Shown: piece by piece, positions 8,770 through 17,435 of the stretch
How positions within the stretch are numbered: position 1 is the first letter of the stretch
Layout: each line of letters opens with the position of its first letter
The notes under the pieces: model-generated
Databases searched by the model: none
What the model was told of the DNA's origin: nothing
Seen by the model: the letters and a program-made list of their open reading frames with translations, nothing else
Translations under genes and position numbers: made by a program
Assembly (NCBI GenBank): GCA_965205735.1
Contig: OZ242179.1
Span: 3,162,001-3,226,000 of the forward strand
Direction of reading: 5' to 3'
Length of the DNA: 64,000 nt
DNA from: VXNE01 sp965205735
GTDB taxonomy: Bacteria; Pseudomonadota; Gammaproteobacteria; Pseudomonadales; Azotimanducaceae

Positions 8770-9582
8770 GTGGCCGAACTCGTCACTATCGACAGGAAGG
8801 ACGGTGTGGCGGATGTCCGTCTGAATCGTCCTGAGAAGTACAACGCTCTGTCACCGCAGATGTTCGCGGCGATCGCTGAGGCTGGCGAGAGCCTGATGGA
8901 TGCCAGGGACATCCGGGCCGTCGTGCTATCTGGGAATGGCCGCGGATTCTGCTCCGGTCTCGACTTCGCAAGTTTTTCCGCCATGGCGGGTCCATCGGGA
9001 CGCGGCGCCGATCGCGCGAAGGACATGTTGTCGGAATCGCGGGGCCCGGAGAACTTCGCGCAGCGCCCCGCGCTCGTCTGGAAGCGACTGCCGGTACCGG
9101 TGATCGCCGCCATTCATGGCGTCGCCTTCGGCGGTGGCTGCCAGATTGCGCTGGGCGCGGATATTCGCATCGCGCGAGGCGATGCGAGGCTCTCGATCAT
9201 GGAGATCAAGTGGGGCCTGGTGCCGGACATGTCGATTACCCAAACACTGCGCGATCTGGTACCGCTGGATGTCGCCAAGGAGCTGGTGTTCACGGGTCGG
9301 ATCGTGAGTGGCGCGGACGCCGCCGCGATGGGACTCGTCACCCGCACGGCGGACGATCCCCTGGCGGAGGCCATGACACTGGCGAGAGACATCGCTTGCA
9401 GGTCGCCGGACGCGGTGCGTGCGGACAAACGGTTGCTCGAAGAGAGTTGGCGGGCCGACCCGGCCGTGGGCCTCGGGCTTGAGGCGAAGCTGCAGGGCGG
9501 GCTGATCGGCACGCCGAACCAGGTTGAGGCCGTCACGGCCAATTTCGAGAACCGGGCGCCTGAATTCAAGGATGAGAGCTGA
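8770..9582 (+). CDS. Enoyl-CoA hydratase/isomerase (crotonase) family protein
   Basis: A 270-residue crotonase-fold enzyme acting on acyl-CoA thioesters. The N-terminus reads LVTIDRKDGVADVRLNRPEKYNALS, the CoA-binding start of the fold. The oxyanion-hole segments are GRGFCSGLDF and GVAFGGGCQIALGADIRIA. The helix IMEIKWGLVPDMSITQTL is close to the GLVPDMG-type subgroup. GTG at 8770 is chosen because homology starts there and a GGGAG motif precedes it; an in-frame ATG at 8638 would sit inside the biotinyl gene. It lies between the biotinyl protein and the carboxyltransferase, suggesting a shared acyl-CoA pathway. Confidence 0.88.
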   Translation: MAELVTIDRKDGVADVRLNRPEKYNALSPQMFAAIAEAGESLMDARDIRAVVLSGNGRGFCSGLDFASFSAMAGPSGRGADRAKDMLSESRGPENFAQRPALVWKRLPVPVIAAIHGVAFGGGCQIALGADIRIARGDARLSIMEIKWGLVPDMSITQTLRDLVPLDVAKELVFTGRIVSGADAAAMGLVTRTADDPLAEAMTLARDIACRSPDAVRADKRLLEESWRADPAVGLGLEAKLQGGLIGTPNQVEAVTANFENRAPEFKDES

Positions 9583-9586
9583 GACC

Positions 9587-11143
9587 ATGAGTTGGGAAGA
9601 GGAAGTCCGGGAAATCCACCGGCGGCGGCATCTCGCCAAGCAGCAGGGCGGCAAGGAAGGCATCGCGAAGCAGCATGCGCGAGGCCGGCTGACCGTTCGC
9701 GAGCGCATCGACGCGCTGCTCGATCCGGGCACCTTCGAAGAGCAGGGCAAGGCGACCGCGATTCCCGACTACGACGGGGACGACAATTTCCTGGGCTTTG
9801 TGCCGGCCAACTACGTCGTCGGTTTCGGCAAGATCGAAGATCGTCGCGTGGTCGTCGGCGGCGAGGACTTCACGCTTAAGGGGGGCTCGCCGAACGCCGC
9901 CGGATTGCGCAAGAGCGTCTATGCGGAACACCTGGCGGTCCGGTACAAGGCGCCGCTCGTGCGGATGCTCGAAGGCGGCGGCGGCAGCGTAAAGAGTAGC
10001 GGCGGGCGCCGCGGCGGTACCGCCGGCGACCCGGTGTTCTCAGCGCCGCGTTTTCGCATCATCGCCGATGCCATGGGACGGGTGCCGATCGTTTCCATCG
10101 CCGCCGGCGCGGTGGCGGGCTTCCCCGCCGGACGACTCGTCGCCGCCCACTTCTCTGTCATGACCCGGCACACCGCGCAGATATTGATCGGTGGCCCGGC
10201 TCTCGTCGAACGCGCGCTCGGAATCAGGATGACGAAGGAAGAACTCGGGGGCGCCCAGGTGCACGCCCGCAGCGGCATCGTGGACAACGTCGCGGAGGAT
10301 GAGCTCGATGCGTTCGCCCAGGCGAGGCGGTTCCTGAGCTACCTGCCCTCGAATGTCGATCAGCGTGCCCCGAGAACGCCAAGCGATGACGACCCTGAAC
10401 GGATGGAGGAGGAACTCTTAACGGCGGTGCCGAGAAACGCGCGGGCGGGGTTCGACATGCGCGCCATCGTGCGCATGGTGATGGATGTCGACTCGTTCTT
10501 CGAGATCGGCGCGACATACGGTCGCGGCCAGATCGCCGGTCTGGCGCGGCTCGATGGCCAACCCGTCGGCGTGCTGGCGAACGACTGCATGGTCTACGCC
10601 GGTGCAATGACGGCCGAAGCGGCGCAGAAGTACCGCCGTTTCGTCGAGATGTGCGATACGTTCCATTTGCCCATCGTCAACTTCATCGATCAACCCGGGT
10701 TCATGATCGGTCCAGAGGCCGAACGCAGCGGCACCATCCGCTACGGCATGGCGGCTGTCTGCGCGGCGGTGCAAGCCTCGGTGCCGTGGGCTTCGATCCA
10801 GGTGCACAAGGGATTCGGCGTCGCTACCGCCGCGCACTACGGCCCGGACGCGTATGTTCTGTCCTGGCCGTCGGTCGAATCGGGGGCGTTGCCGGTGGAG
10901 GGCGGCGTCGCCGTGGCGTTCCATCGCGAGATCGCGGCGGCCGACGATCCCCAAGCGAAACGACGCGAACTGGAGGATCAGTTGCGCGCCGGGCGGTCTC
11001 CATTCCCCCGGGCGGAGTCCTTTGCCGTGCACGAACTCATCGATCCTCGCGAAACGCGGACGGCGCTGTGCAGGTGGGTCGACTGGATCCAACCGCTGCT
11101 CGACGACCTGACCGGTCCGACGTCGTTTCCCATGCGGCCTTGA
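9587..11143 (+). CDS. Acyl-CoA carboxylase carboxyltransferase subunit
   Basis: The carboxyltransferase (PccB/MccB/AccD-type) subunit that transfers CO2 from biotin to an acyl-CoA, about 518 residues. Family blocks: KQHARGRLTVRERIDALLD near the N-terminus, the GGSVKSSGGRRGGT glycine-rich loop, AGAVAGFPAG, and in the C-terminal half DCMVYAGAMTAEAAQKYRRF, NFIDQPGFMIG and HKGFGVATAAHYG. The start at ATG 9587 is four bases after the crotonase stop. Substrate (propionyl-, methylcrotonyl-, geranyl- or other CoA) is not decided by the sequence; the C-terminal half matches the propionyl/methylcrotonyl group better than AccD. Confidence 0.9.
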   Translation: MSWEEEVREIHRRRHLAKQQGGKEGIAKQHARGRLTVRERIDALLDPGTFEEQGKATAIPDYDGDDNFLGFVPANYVVGFGKIEDRRVVVGGEDFTLKGGSPNAAGLRKSVYAEHLAVRYKAPLVRMLEGGGGSVKSSGGRRGGTAGDPVFSAPRFRIIADAMGRVPIVSIAAGAVAGFPAGRLVAAHFSVMTRHTAQILIGGPALVERALGIRMTKEELGGAQVHARSGIVDNVAEDELDAFAQARRFLSYLPSNVDQRAPRTPSDDDPERMEEELLTAVPRNARAGFDMRAIVRMVMDVDSFFEIGATYGRGQIAGLARLDGQPVGVLANDCMVYAGAMTAEAAQKYRRFVEMCDTFHLPIVNFIDQPGFMIGPEAERSGTIRYGMAAVCAAVQASVPWASIQVHKGFGVATAAHYGPDAYVLSWPSVESGALPVEGGVAVAFHREIAAADDPQAKRRELEDQLRAGRSPFPRAESFAVHELIDPRETRTALCRWVDWIQPLLDDLTGPTSFPMRP

Positions 11144-11147
11144 TTCC

Positions 11148-11336
11148 ATGCACGCGGCCATCCTTTCGTTGATTCTGAGCTTCATCGTCGCCGCCCTGGT
11201 CTGGCTGTCCGCCGGACCGCGTATTGAGCTCAATGAAGATCCTCGCCAGAACGAGATACTGAACGTATTGGCCTACGTTGCGATCGCCTTTCCCTTCTGT
11301 TTCACGATCGTCTTTTTCGCCATCGAAAAACTTTAG
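11148..11336 (+). CDS. Small inner-membrane protein, 62 aa
   Basis: Starts four bases after the carboxyltransferase stop. Two hydrophobic segments (AILSLILSFIVAALVWLSAG and VLAYVAIAFPFCFTIVFFAI) are separated by a charged loop, predicting a two-helix hairpin. No family is recognised. Tight spacing argues for co-transcription with the acyl-CoA genes. Confidence 0.6.
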   Translation: MHAAILSLILSFIVAALVWLSAGPRIELNEDPRQNEILNVLAYVAIAFPFCFTIVFFAIEKL

Positions 11337-11434
11337 CGGGCTGGCGCGCGAACTTCTTCGGACCGGTTGCCCAAGGTCGCTTGCCTAGTCAAAATATGAA
11401 CTCGTCACATGATGCTGTTAGCTTATCTTGAGAA

Positions 11435-12388
11435 ATGTTCATACCTAGCTTCGACCTGCGGCACCTTCGCACACTGACCGCGTTGCGGGATACGGGTAGT
11501 CTGGTTGAAGCGTCCGAGCGCGTCTTTCTGACGCAATCGGCGCTTTCGCATCAGATCAAGGCGCTCGAAACGCGGATGGGCTGCCCGCTGTTCGTCCGCA
11601 AGACCAAGCCGGTGCGCTTTACCCCCGCGGGAAGACGGTTGCTCGAACTGGCGGACGAGGTGCTGCCCCTGGTGCATGCGGCATCGCGCGACATCGGCCT
11701 GTTCGCGAGCGGCGAAACCGGGCGACTGCATCTGGCCATCGAGTGCCATAGCTGTTTCGAATGGTTGTTGCCGGCCATCGATCTGTTCCGCGACCAGCGG
11801 CCGGATGTAGACCTCGACATCGCTGGCGGATTCAACTTCGATCCGCTTCCCGCGCTGGCGCGCGGCGACCTCGATCTCGTCGTGACGGCCGATCCGAACG
11901 ACGATGCCGCGTTGGCGTATGCGCCGCTATTCGGATATGAGGCGCAACTGGCGCTGGCCTCGAATCATCCTCTGGCTGCAAGGGATGTGATCACGCCGCA
12001 GGATCTCGTCGGCGAGACCCTTATCGCCTACCCCGTAGAGCGTTCGCGCATGGATATATTCAAACGCTTTCTCGATCCCGCCGGGGTCGAGCCCGCGCGT
12101 ATCCGAAACGCCGAACTGACGACAATGATGGTGCAGCTCGTTGCGACCGGGCGTGGCGTGGCGTGTCTGCCCAACTGGGCGCTGCACGAGTACGTCGAGC
12201 GCGGCTACGTCGTTGGCAAGTCGCTGGGCGAAGAGGGCATTTGGCCCAATCTGTATGCGGCAGTGCGCGCAGTGCAGCGGGACGTGAGCTTCATCGCGCA
12301 TTTCATCCGAACGGCCAAGGCCACGTGCTTTCGAAACCTGGTGGGCATCGTCCCGGCGGATGAAGACGTGCGGGCGGCAGGGCCTTGA
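11435..12388 (+). CDS. metR: LysR-family regulator, MetR-like
   Basis: A 317-residue LysR-type transcription factor. The N-terminal helix-turn-helix reads GSLVEASERVFLTQSALSHQIKALE, followed by the effector-binding domain. The sequence FVRKTKPVRFTPAGRRLLELA and AIECHSCFEWLLPAIDLFR are characteristic of MetR, the homocysteine-responsive activator of methionine genes. MetR usually acts on metE/metH, neither of which is here; the only methionine-related gene in view is the PLP enzyme at the window start. No operator is claimed. Confidence 0.87.
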   Translation: MFIPSFDLRHLRTLTALRDTGSLVEASERVFLTQSALSHQIKALETRMGCPLFVRKTKPVRFTPAGRRLLELADEVLPLVHAASRDIGLFASGETGRLHLAIECHSCFEWLLPAIDLFRDQRPDVDLDIAGGFNFDPLPALARGDLDLVVTADPNDDAALAYAPLFGYEAQLALASNHPLAARDVITPQDLVGETLIAYPVERSRMDIFKRFLDPAGVEPARIRNAELTTMMVQLVATGRGVACLPNWALHEYVERGYVVGKSLGEEGIWPNLYAAVRAVQRDVSFIAHFIRTAKATCFRNLVGIVPADEDVRAAGP

Positions 12389-12419
12389 ATCGGGAAGTCA
12401 ACTTGACGAGCTAGACGAG

Positions 12420-13058
12420 CTAGGGCACGAGAACGGCTTCCACCCAATCGCCTTCGCGCGCCGAATACCGGCGACGATCATGCGGCGCACCGGAACGGCT
12501 GAGGTCCAGACGCTCTACTTCGAAGGGTTCGAACAAGTAACCGACAGCGCTCTCCGGGGCGAGAAGGGGTTGCGCCCCGGACTCGGACGAGACGGCGTCG
12601 AGTAGCGTGCGGCGCGATGCGATCTGTGTGCTTTGCGGGTGCGTTTCGTACAGCCAGTCCATGCGCTTGGCTACCTCTGGACGCATTCGCCAGGCTTCGC
12701 GCACGACGACGGGATCGATCGCATTGAGGGTGCAGCGCAGGCGATACTGCACCATGACGCTGGGCAGATAGATGAGAACCGCGACAGTAGAGGAGTGCGA
12801 GAACTCGTCGACTTTGGGTGAACTGGCGTTGACAAAGATGCCGAGGGCGGGATTGGTCGCGCCGGTGTGACGCCGGTCGGACCGTGGCGCCGACGCTGAC
12901 GCCGTCTCGGTGCCGAGGTCCAGTTCGCGCACCACTAGCACGCGGGCGGACGGTTCGCCTGCGCCGGTGACCGTCGCCACGACGCACAGTTCGGCCCAGG
13001 GATCCTGGCGCTGACGGGCCTGAAGGCGGTCCTTGTGGAGCCAGCCGAGCGGATCCAT
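12420..13058 (-). CDS. pdxH: Pyridoxamine 5'-phosphate oxidase
   Basis: FMN-dependent oxidase that converts PNP/PMP to PLP. At 212 residues it has the usual length. Recognisable blocks are LHKDRLQARQRQDPWAE at the N-terminus, ARVLVVRELD, FVNASSPKVDEF, RLRCTLN and the C-terminal VERLDLSRSGAPHDRRRY with the substrate-binding R-x-H region (here in the variant form APHDR). An insert rich in S/A/R lies around residues 52-67. It converges on the LysR gene with a 31-base gap. Confidence 0.85.
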   Translation of the reverse strand: MDPLGWLHKDRLQARQRQDPWAELCVVATVTGAGEPSARVLVVRELDLGTETASASAPRSDRRHTGATNPALGIFVNASSPKVDEFSHSSTVAVLIYLPSVMVQYRLRCTLNAIDPVVVREAWRMRPEVAKRMDWLYETHPQSTQIASRRTLLDAVSSESGAQPLLAPESAVGYLFEPFEVERLDLSRSGAPHDRRRYSAREGDWVEAVLVP

Positions 13059-13073
13059 CGTGCGCGCGTTCCG

Positions 13074-13259
13074 TTAGTCTTCTTCGGCGCTGGATTCCTC
13101 ATCTGGCGTGTCGGGATCTGCTTCCGTCATTTTTCGGCGGATGTCGGCGATGTCCCGTTGGATCTCGCTCAGGCGGAATATCGCATCGGGAAGCAGGTCC
13201 ATGATGCGCCAGACGAGGTAGCACAAGACGGCGACGCCGATGAAGATCAGGAAGGACAT
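13074..13259 (-). CDS. Small membrane protein with coiled C-terminus, 61 aa
   Basis: One N-terminal membrane helix (FLIFIGVAVLCYLVW) is followed by an amphipathic segment (LLPDAIFRLSEIQRDIADIRRKM) and an acidic tail. ATG 13259 is preceded by a GGAG ribosome site nine bases upstream; an open frame continues to 13433 but overlaps the divergent DUF924 gene. It lies 15 bases upstream of pdxH on the same strand. Function unknown. Confidence 0.6.
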   Translation of the reverse strand: MSFLIFIGVAVLCYLVWRIMDLLPDAIFRLSEIQRDIADIRRKMTEADPDTPDEESSAEED

Positions 13260-13389
13260 GCCATAACTCCAATCAAGAATGCGGTCGCGGGCTAATATAC
13301 GCGTTGCGGGGCGGGTAGGTAACGTCGAAATCGTCGATCCGTACCGCCGTGAGTCGGCGCAACGCGGGATTGGTTCCAGGGAGAACACG

Positions 13390-14007
13390 GTGACCGATAG
13401 CGAGATCCCCGCCGTGACGGCTGCCAGCGTCATCGCGTTCTGGCTGGGTTCCTCGCCAACGGATTTCCAAGCGGCGAAGCTGGCATCCAGGCGCTGGTAC
13501 GCTGCGGATGATCAACTTGATCGAGAGGTGCGCCGAAAGTTCGGCGACGCCATGGAACAGGCGCGCACCGGCGCGCTGTCTGGTTGGCGGGAGACGGCGG
13601 ACGGCGCGCTGGCGCTGGTGATCCTGCTGGACCAGTTCACGCGCAACGCATACCGGGACACGGCCGCCGCGTTCTCCGGGGACGTCCTCGCGCGCGAAGT
13701 GGCCGGCCGCGCGCTGGACAAGGGCTTTGATCGCGCATTGCCGATCCTCGGGCGCCTTCTTCTTTATCACCCGTTCGAACACAGCGAGGATCGACAGGAC
13801 CAGCAACGATCGGTGGCGCTATTTTCCGGGTTGGCGGCACAATCGCCTTCCGAGTGGCGCGGATATATCGAATCGTTCCTGCGCTACGCGCGTGCCCATC
13901 GAGAGGTGATCGACCGGTTCGGCCGGTTTCCGCACCGGAACGTCGCGCTCGGGCGCGAGAGCACGCCGGCAGAGCGGGGGTGGCTTGCGGCCCGCGGCGG
14001 CTTCTAA
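13390..14007 (+). CDS. DUF924 family protein
   Basis: A helical, TPR-like conserved protein of unknown function, 205 residues. Diagnostic blocks are VIAFWLG near the N-terminus, ALALVILLDQFTRNAYRDT, RLLLYHPFEHSEDR and the C-terminal FGRFPHRNVALGRESTPAE. GTG 13390 with GGGAGAA upstream is preferred to an in-frame start at 13279, which would overlap the divergent membrane gene's promoter region. Confidence 0.88.
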   Translation: MTDSEIPAVTAASVIAFWLGSSPTDFQAAKLASRRWYAADDQLDREVRRKFGDAMEQARTGALSGWRETADGALALVILLDQFTRNAYRDTAAAFSGDVLAREVAGRALDKGFDRALPILGRLLLYHPFEHSEDRQDQQRSVALFSGLAAQSPSEWRGYIESFLRYARAHREVIDRFGRFPHRNVALGRESTPAERGWLAARGGF

Positions 14008-14035
14008 ACCATCGTTCGACGCGCGGTGGGGACTA

Positions 14036-14530
14036 TCAGCTTTCCGAGACGGTGTCCGGCGTTGCCACCAGTGCCAGCTCCGCCGCGCCCGGAAGCAGGT
14101 CGCCCCAGGGCGCCGGGCAGGTCAACATGGCGATGCCGCACGTCGGCAAATCTGTAAACGCCGATCCGATCAGGACTCCGACCAGATCGCTGACGCCGGG
14201 GTTGTGGCCGACGAGGGCGACATCGCCTGTGCCGGGCGGCAATTGGCGGAGCGCTTCGAAGAGCGTGCCCGCAGGCGCCCCGTAGAGTTCCTCGTCGGTT
14301 GCAAGGGCGTCTTCCGATAAACCGAAGCCGCGTGCGACATACCGCGCGGTTTCCACGGCCCGCCTGGCCGCGCTGCTGACGACGAGGCTTGCGGGTTCCG
14401 GCTGCGCGGCGAGCCATCGCTGCATGCGCTCGGCTTCTCTGTGCCCCTTGCGCCGCAATGAACGATCAAAGTCGGTCATGCCGAAAGAATGCTCCGCCTT
14501 GGCGTGGCGAACCACCCACAACGCGTTCAT
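14036..14530 (-). CDS. sixA: SixA-type phosphohistidine phosphatase
   Basis: A 164-residue RHG-superfamily phosphatase of the SixA type, known to dephosphorylate phosphohistidine proteins. VVRHAKAEH supplies His9, SSAARRAVETARY matches the SPA-x-R-A-x-QTA block, and VGHNPGVSDL contains the second catalytic histidine. ATG 14530 is chosen because the RHA motif follows at once; the frame is open much further but overlaps the oxidoreductase. Confidence 0.85.
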   Translation of the reverse strand: MNALWVVRHAKAEHSFGMTDFDRSLRRKGHREAERMQRWLAAQPEPASLVVSSAARRAVETARYVARGFGLSEDALATDEELYGAPAGTLFEALRQLPPGTGDVALVGHNPGVSDLVGVLIGSAFTDLPTCGIAMLTCPAPWGDLLPGAAELALVATPDTVSES

Positions 14531-14538
14531 GTCTCGTG

Positions 14539-15444
14539 TCACCAAATCGCGAAGAACTCCTCGAACGCCACGAACTGGCCGCCGTTGGCGGAAGACGGAA
14601 CAATGATCGGCGTCTTGATGCCAGCGTCGAACCACGCTTCGATGCCTTCGCGAACTTGGGCGGCGGAACCGAACAGGGTCGTATCGGCCAGCCATCGATC
14701 CGATAGCGCCCTGCCGACGCCGTCCGGGTCGTTGGCGCGCATGGCCGCTTCCACGCCGGCCATCTCTTCTTCGTAACCGGCTTCTCTCCAATAGTTTCGG
14801 TAGTTCGGCAACATCGCGTAGCTTGTCAGCGTCCTGCGGTTGACGGCGGCAGCCGCCGCTTTGTCCTCGTTGACACATGTCGGGATCATGCAGCCGATGA
14901 AGAAACCGTCGTCCCGCGAGGAAACCGACAGTGCGCTTAACGAAGCTCCCATGTGCGAACGCGCGGCATTCGCCAAGACCATGCCGTCGGCGATTTCTTC
15001 GGCGAGGCGGATCATCTTCCGGCGCAATGTTGCAAGCATGATCGGAGGTAGTTCGCCGGCGCGAGGCGCGCCCTTGAGATCGTCGACGAACTTGCGCATG
15101 TCGGCGAGGGGTTTTCCCGGTGTCAGGCCGAAGCGCTTCATGGTGGGCGCGTGGCTGACCCCGGCGCCGAAAAGGAAGCGGCCGTTCGAGACTTCGTGAA
15201 TGAAACTCGCCGCGTTGGCGAATTCCCACGGATGGCGCGTATAGATCGGCGAAATGGACGTGCCGAATCGAATCTCGTTTGTGACGAACGCAAGCGCCTC
15301 GCACAGCGCGAGACCGTCGCCGATACTTGGACAATAGATGCCCGAGAAGCCCCGCCGTTCAATCTCCCTCGCGAGTTCCAGAGTTGGGCTGCGGCGACCG
15401 GGAACGGCGGCCAGGCTCAGCGCGGGGAGTGCGGACATGGGCAT
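14539..15444 (-). CDS. LLM-class flavin-dependent oxidoreductase
   Basis: A luciferase-like monooxygenase/F420-type TIM barrel, 301 residues. SLAAVPGRRSPTLELAREIERRGFSGIYCPS at the N-terminus, EIRFGTSISPIYTRHPWEFA and GRFLFGAGVSHAPTMKRFG are the family core. Cofactor (FMN or F420) and substrate are unresolved. Alternative start two codons in (15438). It lies nine bases upstream of sixA on the same strand. Its 5' end is duplicated as a shard at about 26032-26144. Confidence 0.85.
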   Translation of the reverse strand: MPMSALPALSLAAVPGRRSPTLELAREIERRGFSGIYCPSIGDGLALCEALAFVTNEIRFGTSISPIYTRHPWEFANAASFIHEVSNGRFLFGAGVSHAPTMKRFGLTPGKPLADMRKFVDDLKGAPRAGELPPIMLATLRRKMIRLAEEIADGMVLANAARSHMGASLSALSVSSRDDGFFIGCMIPTCVNEDKAAAAAVNRRTLTSYAMLPNYRNYWREAGYEEEMAGVEAAMRANDPDGVGRALSDRWLADTTLFGSAAQVREGIEAWFDAGIKTPIIVPSSANGGQFVAFEEFFAIW

Positions 15445-15777
15445 TCCTTTTCTCTTCGGCGATGTGGCCAGCCGAAGTTAGCAGATTTCAACGGAATTCG
15501 TGGCGACCGGGAATGGACGACAGCAGCCGGAAGATGGCCGAGCACGGGTAGTGGGTCATTCTTGACTCGGCACGCGGACAGCAGCTTGCCGAGGTATTGT
15601 GGGGCGGGAGAGCTGGGGATGCTGAACCAACGGGTAAAGCGGTTTTGAGCCTGGGTTCGGGCTTTGGGTGCGGTCCGCGATGAAACGATCTGCCCCACTC
15701 TTTGGGCAAGAGCGCAGGTGTGGCGGTCAGAGGCACAGGTTAGAATTGGCGCCGGCTAAACAAAAGGGCCAGTCGAA
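15445..15777. other. Intergenic region, 333 bases
   Basis: Lies between the divergently oriented LLM oxidoreductase and the first TIR-like gene. The part up to about 15490 is shared with the shard near 26090-26140. I see no convincing ORF, RNA gene or terminator in the remainder. Confidence 0.5.
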
Positions 15778-16881
15778 GTGAGTCAAATCGACGTCAACGA
15801 GCTTGCTGAGCGTTGCGGAGATGATCTGATACCTAAGGCCGAGCGCTATTTCGGTAAGCGCGATCCGAACTGGACCTTGGGCGCCATTCGGCGAAATCCG
15901 GATGGCGACTACGCGCAGTTGCGTCTTTACCCCGATTCGGGCTACGTGGACATTCTGCTGTCGTCTCGGCTCGACGATGATGATCTTTCGTCAGTGATGT
16001 GCGAACTCGCACACGAATGCATTCGTTTTCTGGATCCCTGCACTATTGAGGATGGCACCTACCTATGTGCAGGGCTCGCATCCTGGTTTCAGGTGCAAGT
16101 CAATGAGAACCTAAGGCCAACAGATGGGAGGTACGTCACTGCCCTAGAGGCGGTGGAGAGGCTGATGCCTTGCTTGCGCGATGCGGTGCGAGACAGGAGA
16201 TTCCGCCGCTCGATACCCATGCACCGGATACGCTTCCACCACTTGGAGCCGTTCTTCATAAACTCGACGCGGGCTGTCTGCGATGACCTACGACTGCTTG
16301 AGATGCCTTTCCTGATCGACGTCGCCAACAAAAGTGCTCAATGTACTCCGCGAAGTTCGGGACCCGGTGGCCACGATGGCCAACGGCAAGGCGAGGCGCG
16401 TCGTGGCCTTGACTATAGGAGCCACAGGCACCGGGGTGGTGGGAGCGATCTCGACTCCCAGTTAGAGAACATCACTCCAGATCTAAGGGCTTCTTCCGGT
16501 CGATTGTGTGCTTTTCTGAGTTTTGCAACGAAGGACAAAGCGCTGGTCGACGCGTTTCGACGAAAGCTTGAACTGCGACATCCAAACGTGGAACTCCTGG
16601 ACCACGCAGTGGACAACAGATACGAAGAGAACTGGAAGCTGGATTGCGACAGAAAGATCCAAGAGTCAGCGCTGTTGATTTGCCTCATAGGTGATACGAC
16701 ACACCAAAGCAATCCCGTCAGTTGGGAGATCGGTAGGGGGCTCGCGCTTGGAAAGCGTGTGGTGGCCGTAAACCTCATGGACCGTCCTCTCCGGATTCCG
16801 GAATTACTTGAACGGAACTCCATCGAACTGCTTTCGAGTTCGGCGAGTTTTCTTGGTGAGTCGACTCACCGCAGGACGTGA
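15778..16881 (+). CDS. TIR-like (ThsB-type) protein with unusual N-terminal domain; possible frameshift fusion
   Basis: A GTG-started frame of 367 residues. The C-terminal ~125 residues form a TIR-like domain: CAFLSFATKDKALVDAF, LLICLIGDTTHQSNPVSWEI (candidate catalytic Glu) and GLALGKRVVAVNL. Such domains cleave NAD+ or signal in antiphage systems. The N-terminal ~185 residues are unrelated; MCELAHECIRFLDP and CAGLASWFQVQ recall a zincin core with the second His replaced by Arg. The joining stretch (about 16330-16460) is low-complexity in this frame. One base later, the frame gives a natural-looking tail (VLNVLREVRDPVATMANGKA, then a hydrophobic segment and stop at 16463). So an AAAA-run frameshift at 16329-16332 may have fused two genes; the TIR gene could then start at TTG 16504. 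Confidence 0.65.
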   Translation: MSQIDVNELAERCGDDLIPKAERYFGKRDPNWTLGAIRRNPDGDYAQLRLYPDSGYVDILLSSRLDDDDLSSVMCELAHECIRFLDPCTIEDGTYLCAGLASWFQVQVNENLRPTDGRYVTALEAVERLMPCLRDAVRDRRFRRSIPMHRIRFHHLEPFFINSTRAVCDDLRLLEMPFLIDVANKSAQCTPRSSGPGGHDGQRQGEARRGLDYRSHRHRGGGSDLDSQLENITPDLRASSGRLCAFLSFATKDKALVDAFRRKLELRHPNVELLDHAVDNRYEENWKLDCDRKIQESALLICLIGDTTHQSNPVSWEIGRGLALGKRVVAVNLMDRPLRIPELLERNSIELLSSSASFLGESTHRRT

Positions 16882-16882
16882 G

Positions 16883-17428
16883 ATGGTCGCTTCGGACGAG
16901 CGAAATCTCGCAGACGTGGTGTTCTCGGGTGGAACGGCTTTCGATGAGGCCCAACTGGCAGTGCTCGTCGACCAATACAAGCTCTTCGTCGAGACCTCCG
17001 AAAAGCTTGTGGCTCGTAGACAGCTCGTGAACACGTTCTTTCTGTCCGTGAACACGCTTGCAATGTCCGCAGTCGGATTAGTGGCCAGGGAAGTCGGTCA
17101 GACCCCTTGGGTCTCAATGGGTGTCGTTGCCATATCAATTGCAGCAATCATGCTGTGTATTGCCTGGAAAACGTTGGTGCGGTCCTACGCTCAGCTGAAC
17201 CGCGGGAAATTCGCAGTGATCGAGTGCATTGAGTGCCATTTGCCGGCCGCGTTATTCACTGCCGAATGGGAGGCTCTCGGCAAAGGCCAAGACTCCAAGC
17301 GCTACAAGCCGTTTACTCGGACGGAAGAGGTAGTGTCGAATATCTTCATCTGGACATACGTGTTCGCGGCTTTGATTGCGGCTGGCGTGATGGCCCGGAA
17401 CCTGTCAACGACTTTGAGACACTGTTGA
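16883..17428 (+). CDS. RipA-like octameric-type membrane protein
   Basis: A 181-residue inner-membrane protein starting two bases after the TIR-like gene. An N-terminal cytosolic helix (QLAVLVDQYKLFVETSEKLV) precedes hydrophobic segments at about 51-68, 77-97 and 151-171. The blocks ARRQLVNTFFLSVNTL, SYAQLNRGKFAVIE and HLPAALFTAEWEALGKG fit what I recall as the RipA family of octameric membrane proteins. Tight coupling to a TIR-like protein suggests a two-gene module in which one partner senses or acts at the membrane. That pairing is inference. An IS3-type transposase ends eight bases downstream. Confidence 0.6.
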   Translation: MVASDERNLADVVFSGGTAFDEAQLAVLVDQYKLFVETSEKLVARRQLVNTFFLSVNTLAMSAVGLVAREVGQTPWVSMGVVAISIAAIMLCIAWKTLVRSYAQLNRGKFAVIECIECHLPAALFTAEWEALGKGQDSKRYKPFTRTEEVVSNIFIWTYVFAALIAAGVMARNLSTTLRHC

Positions 17429-17435
17429 TTACGAT

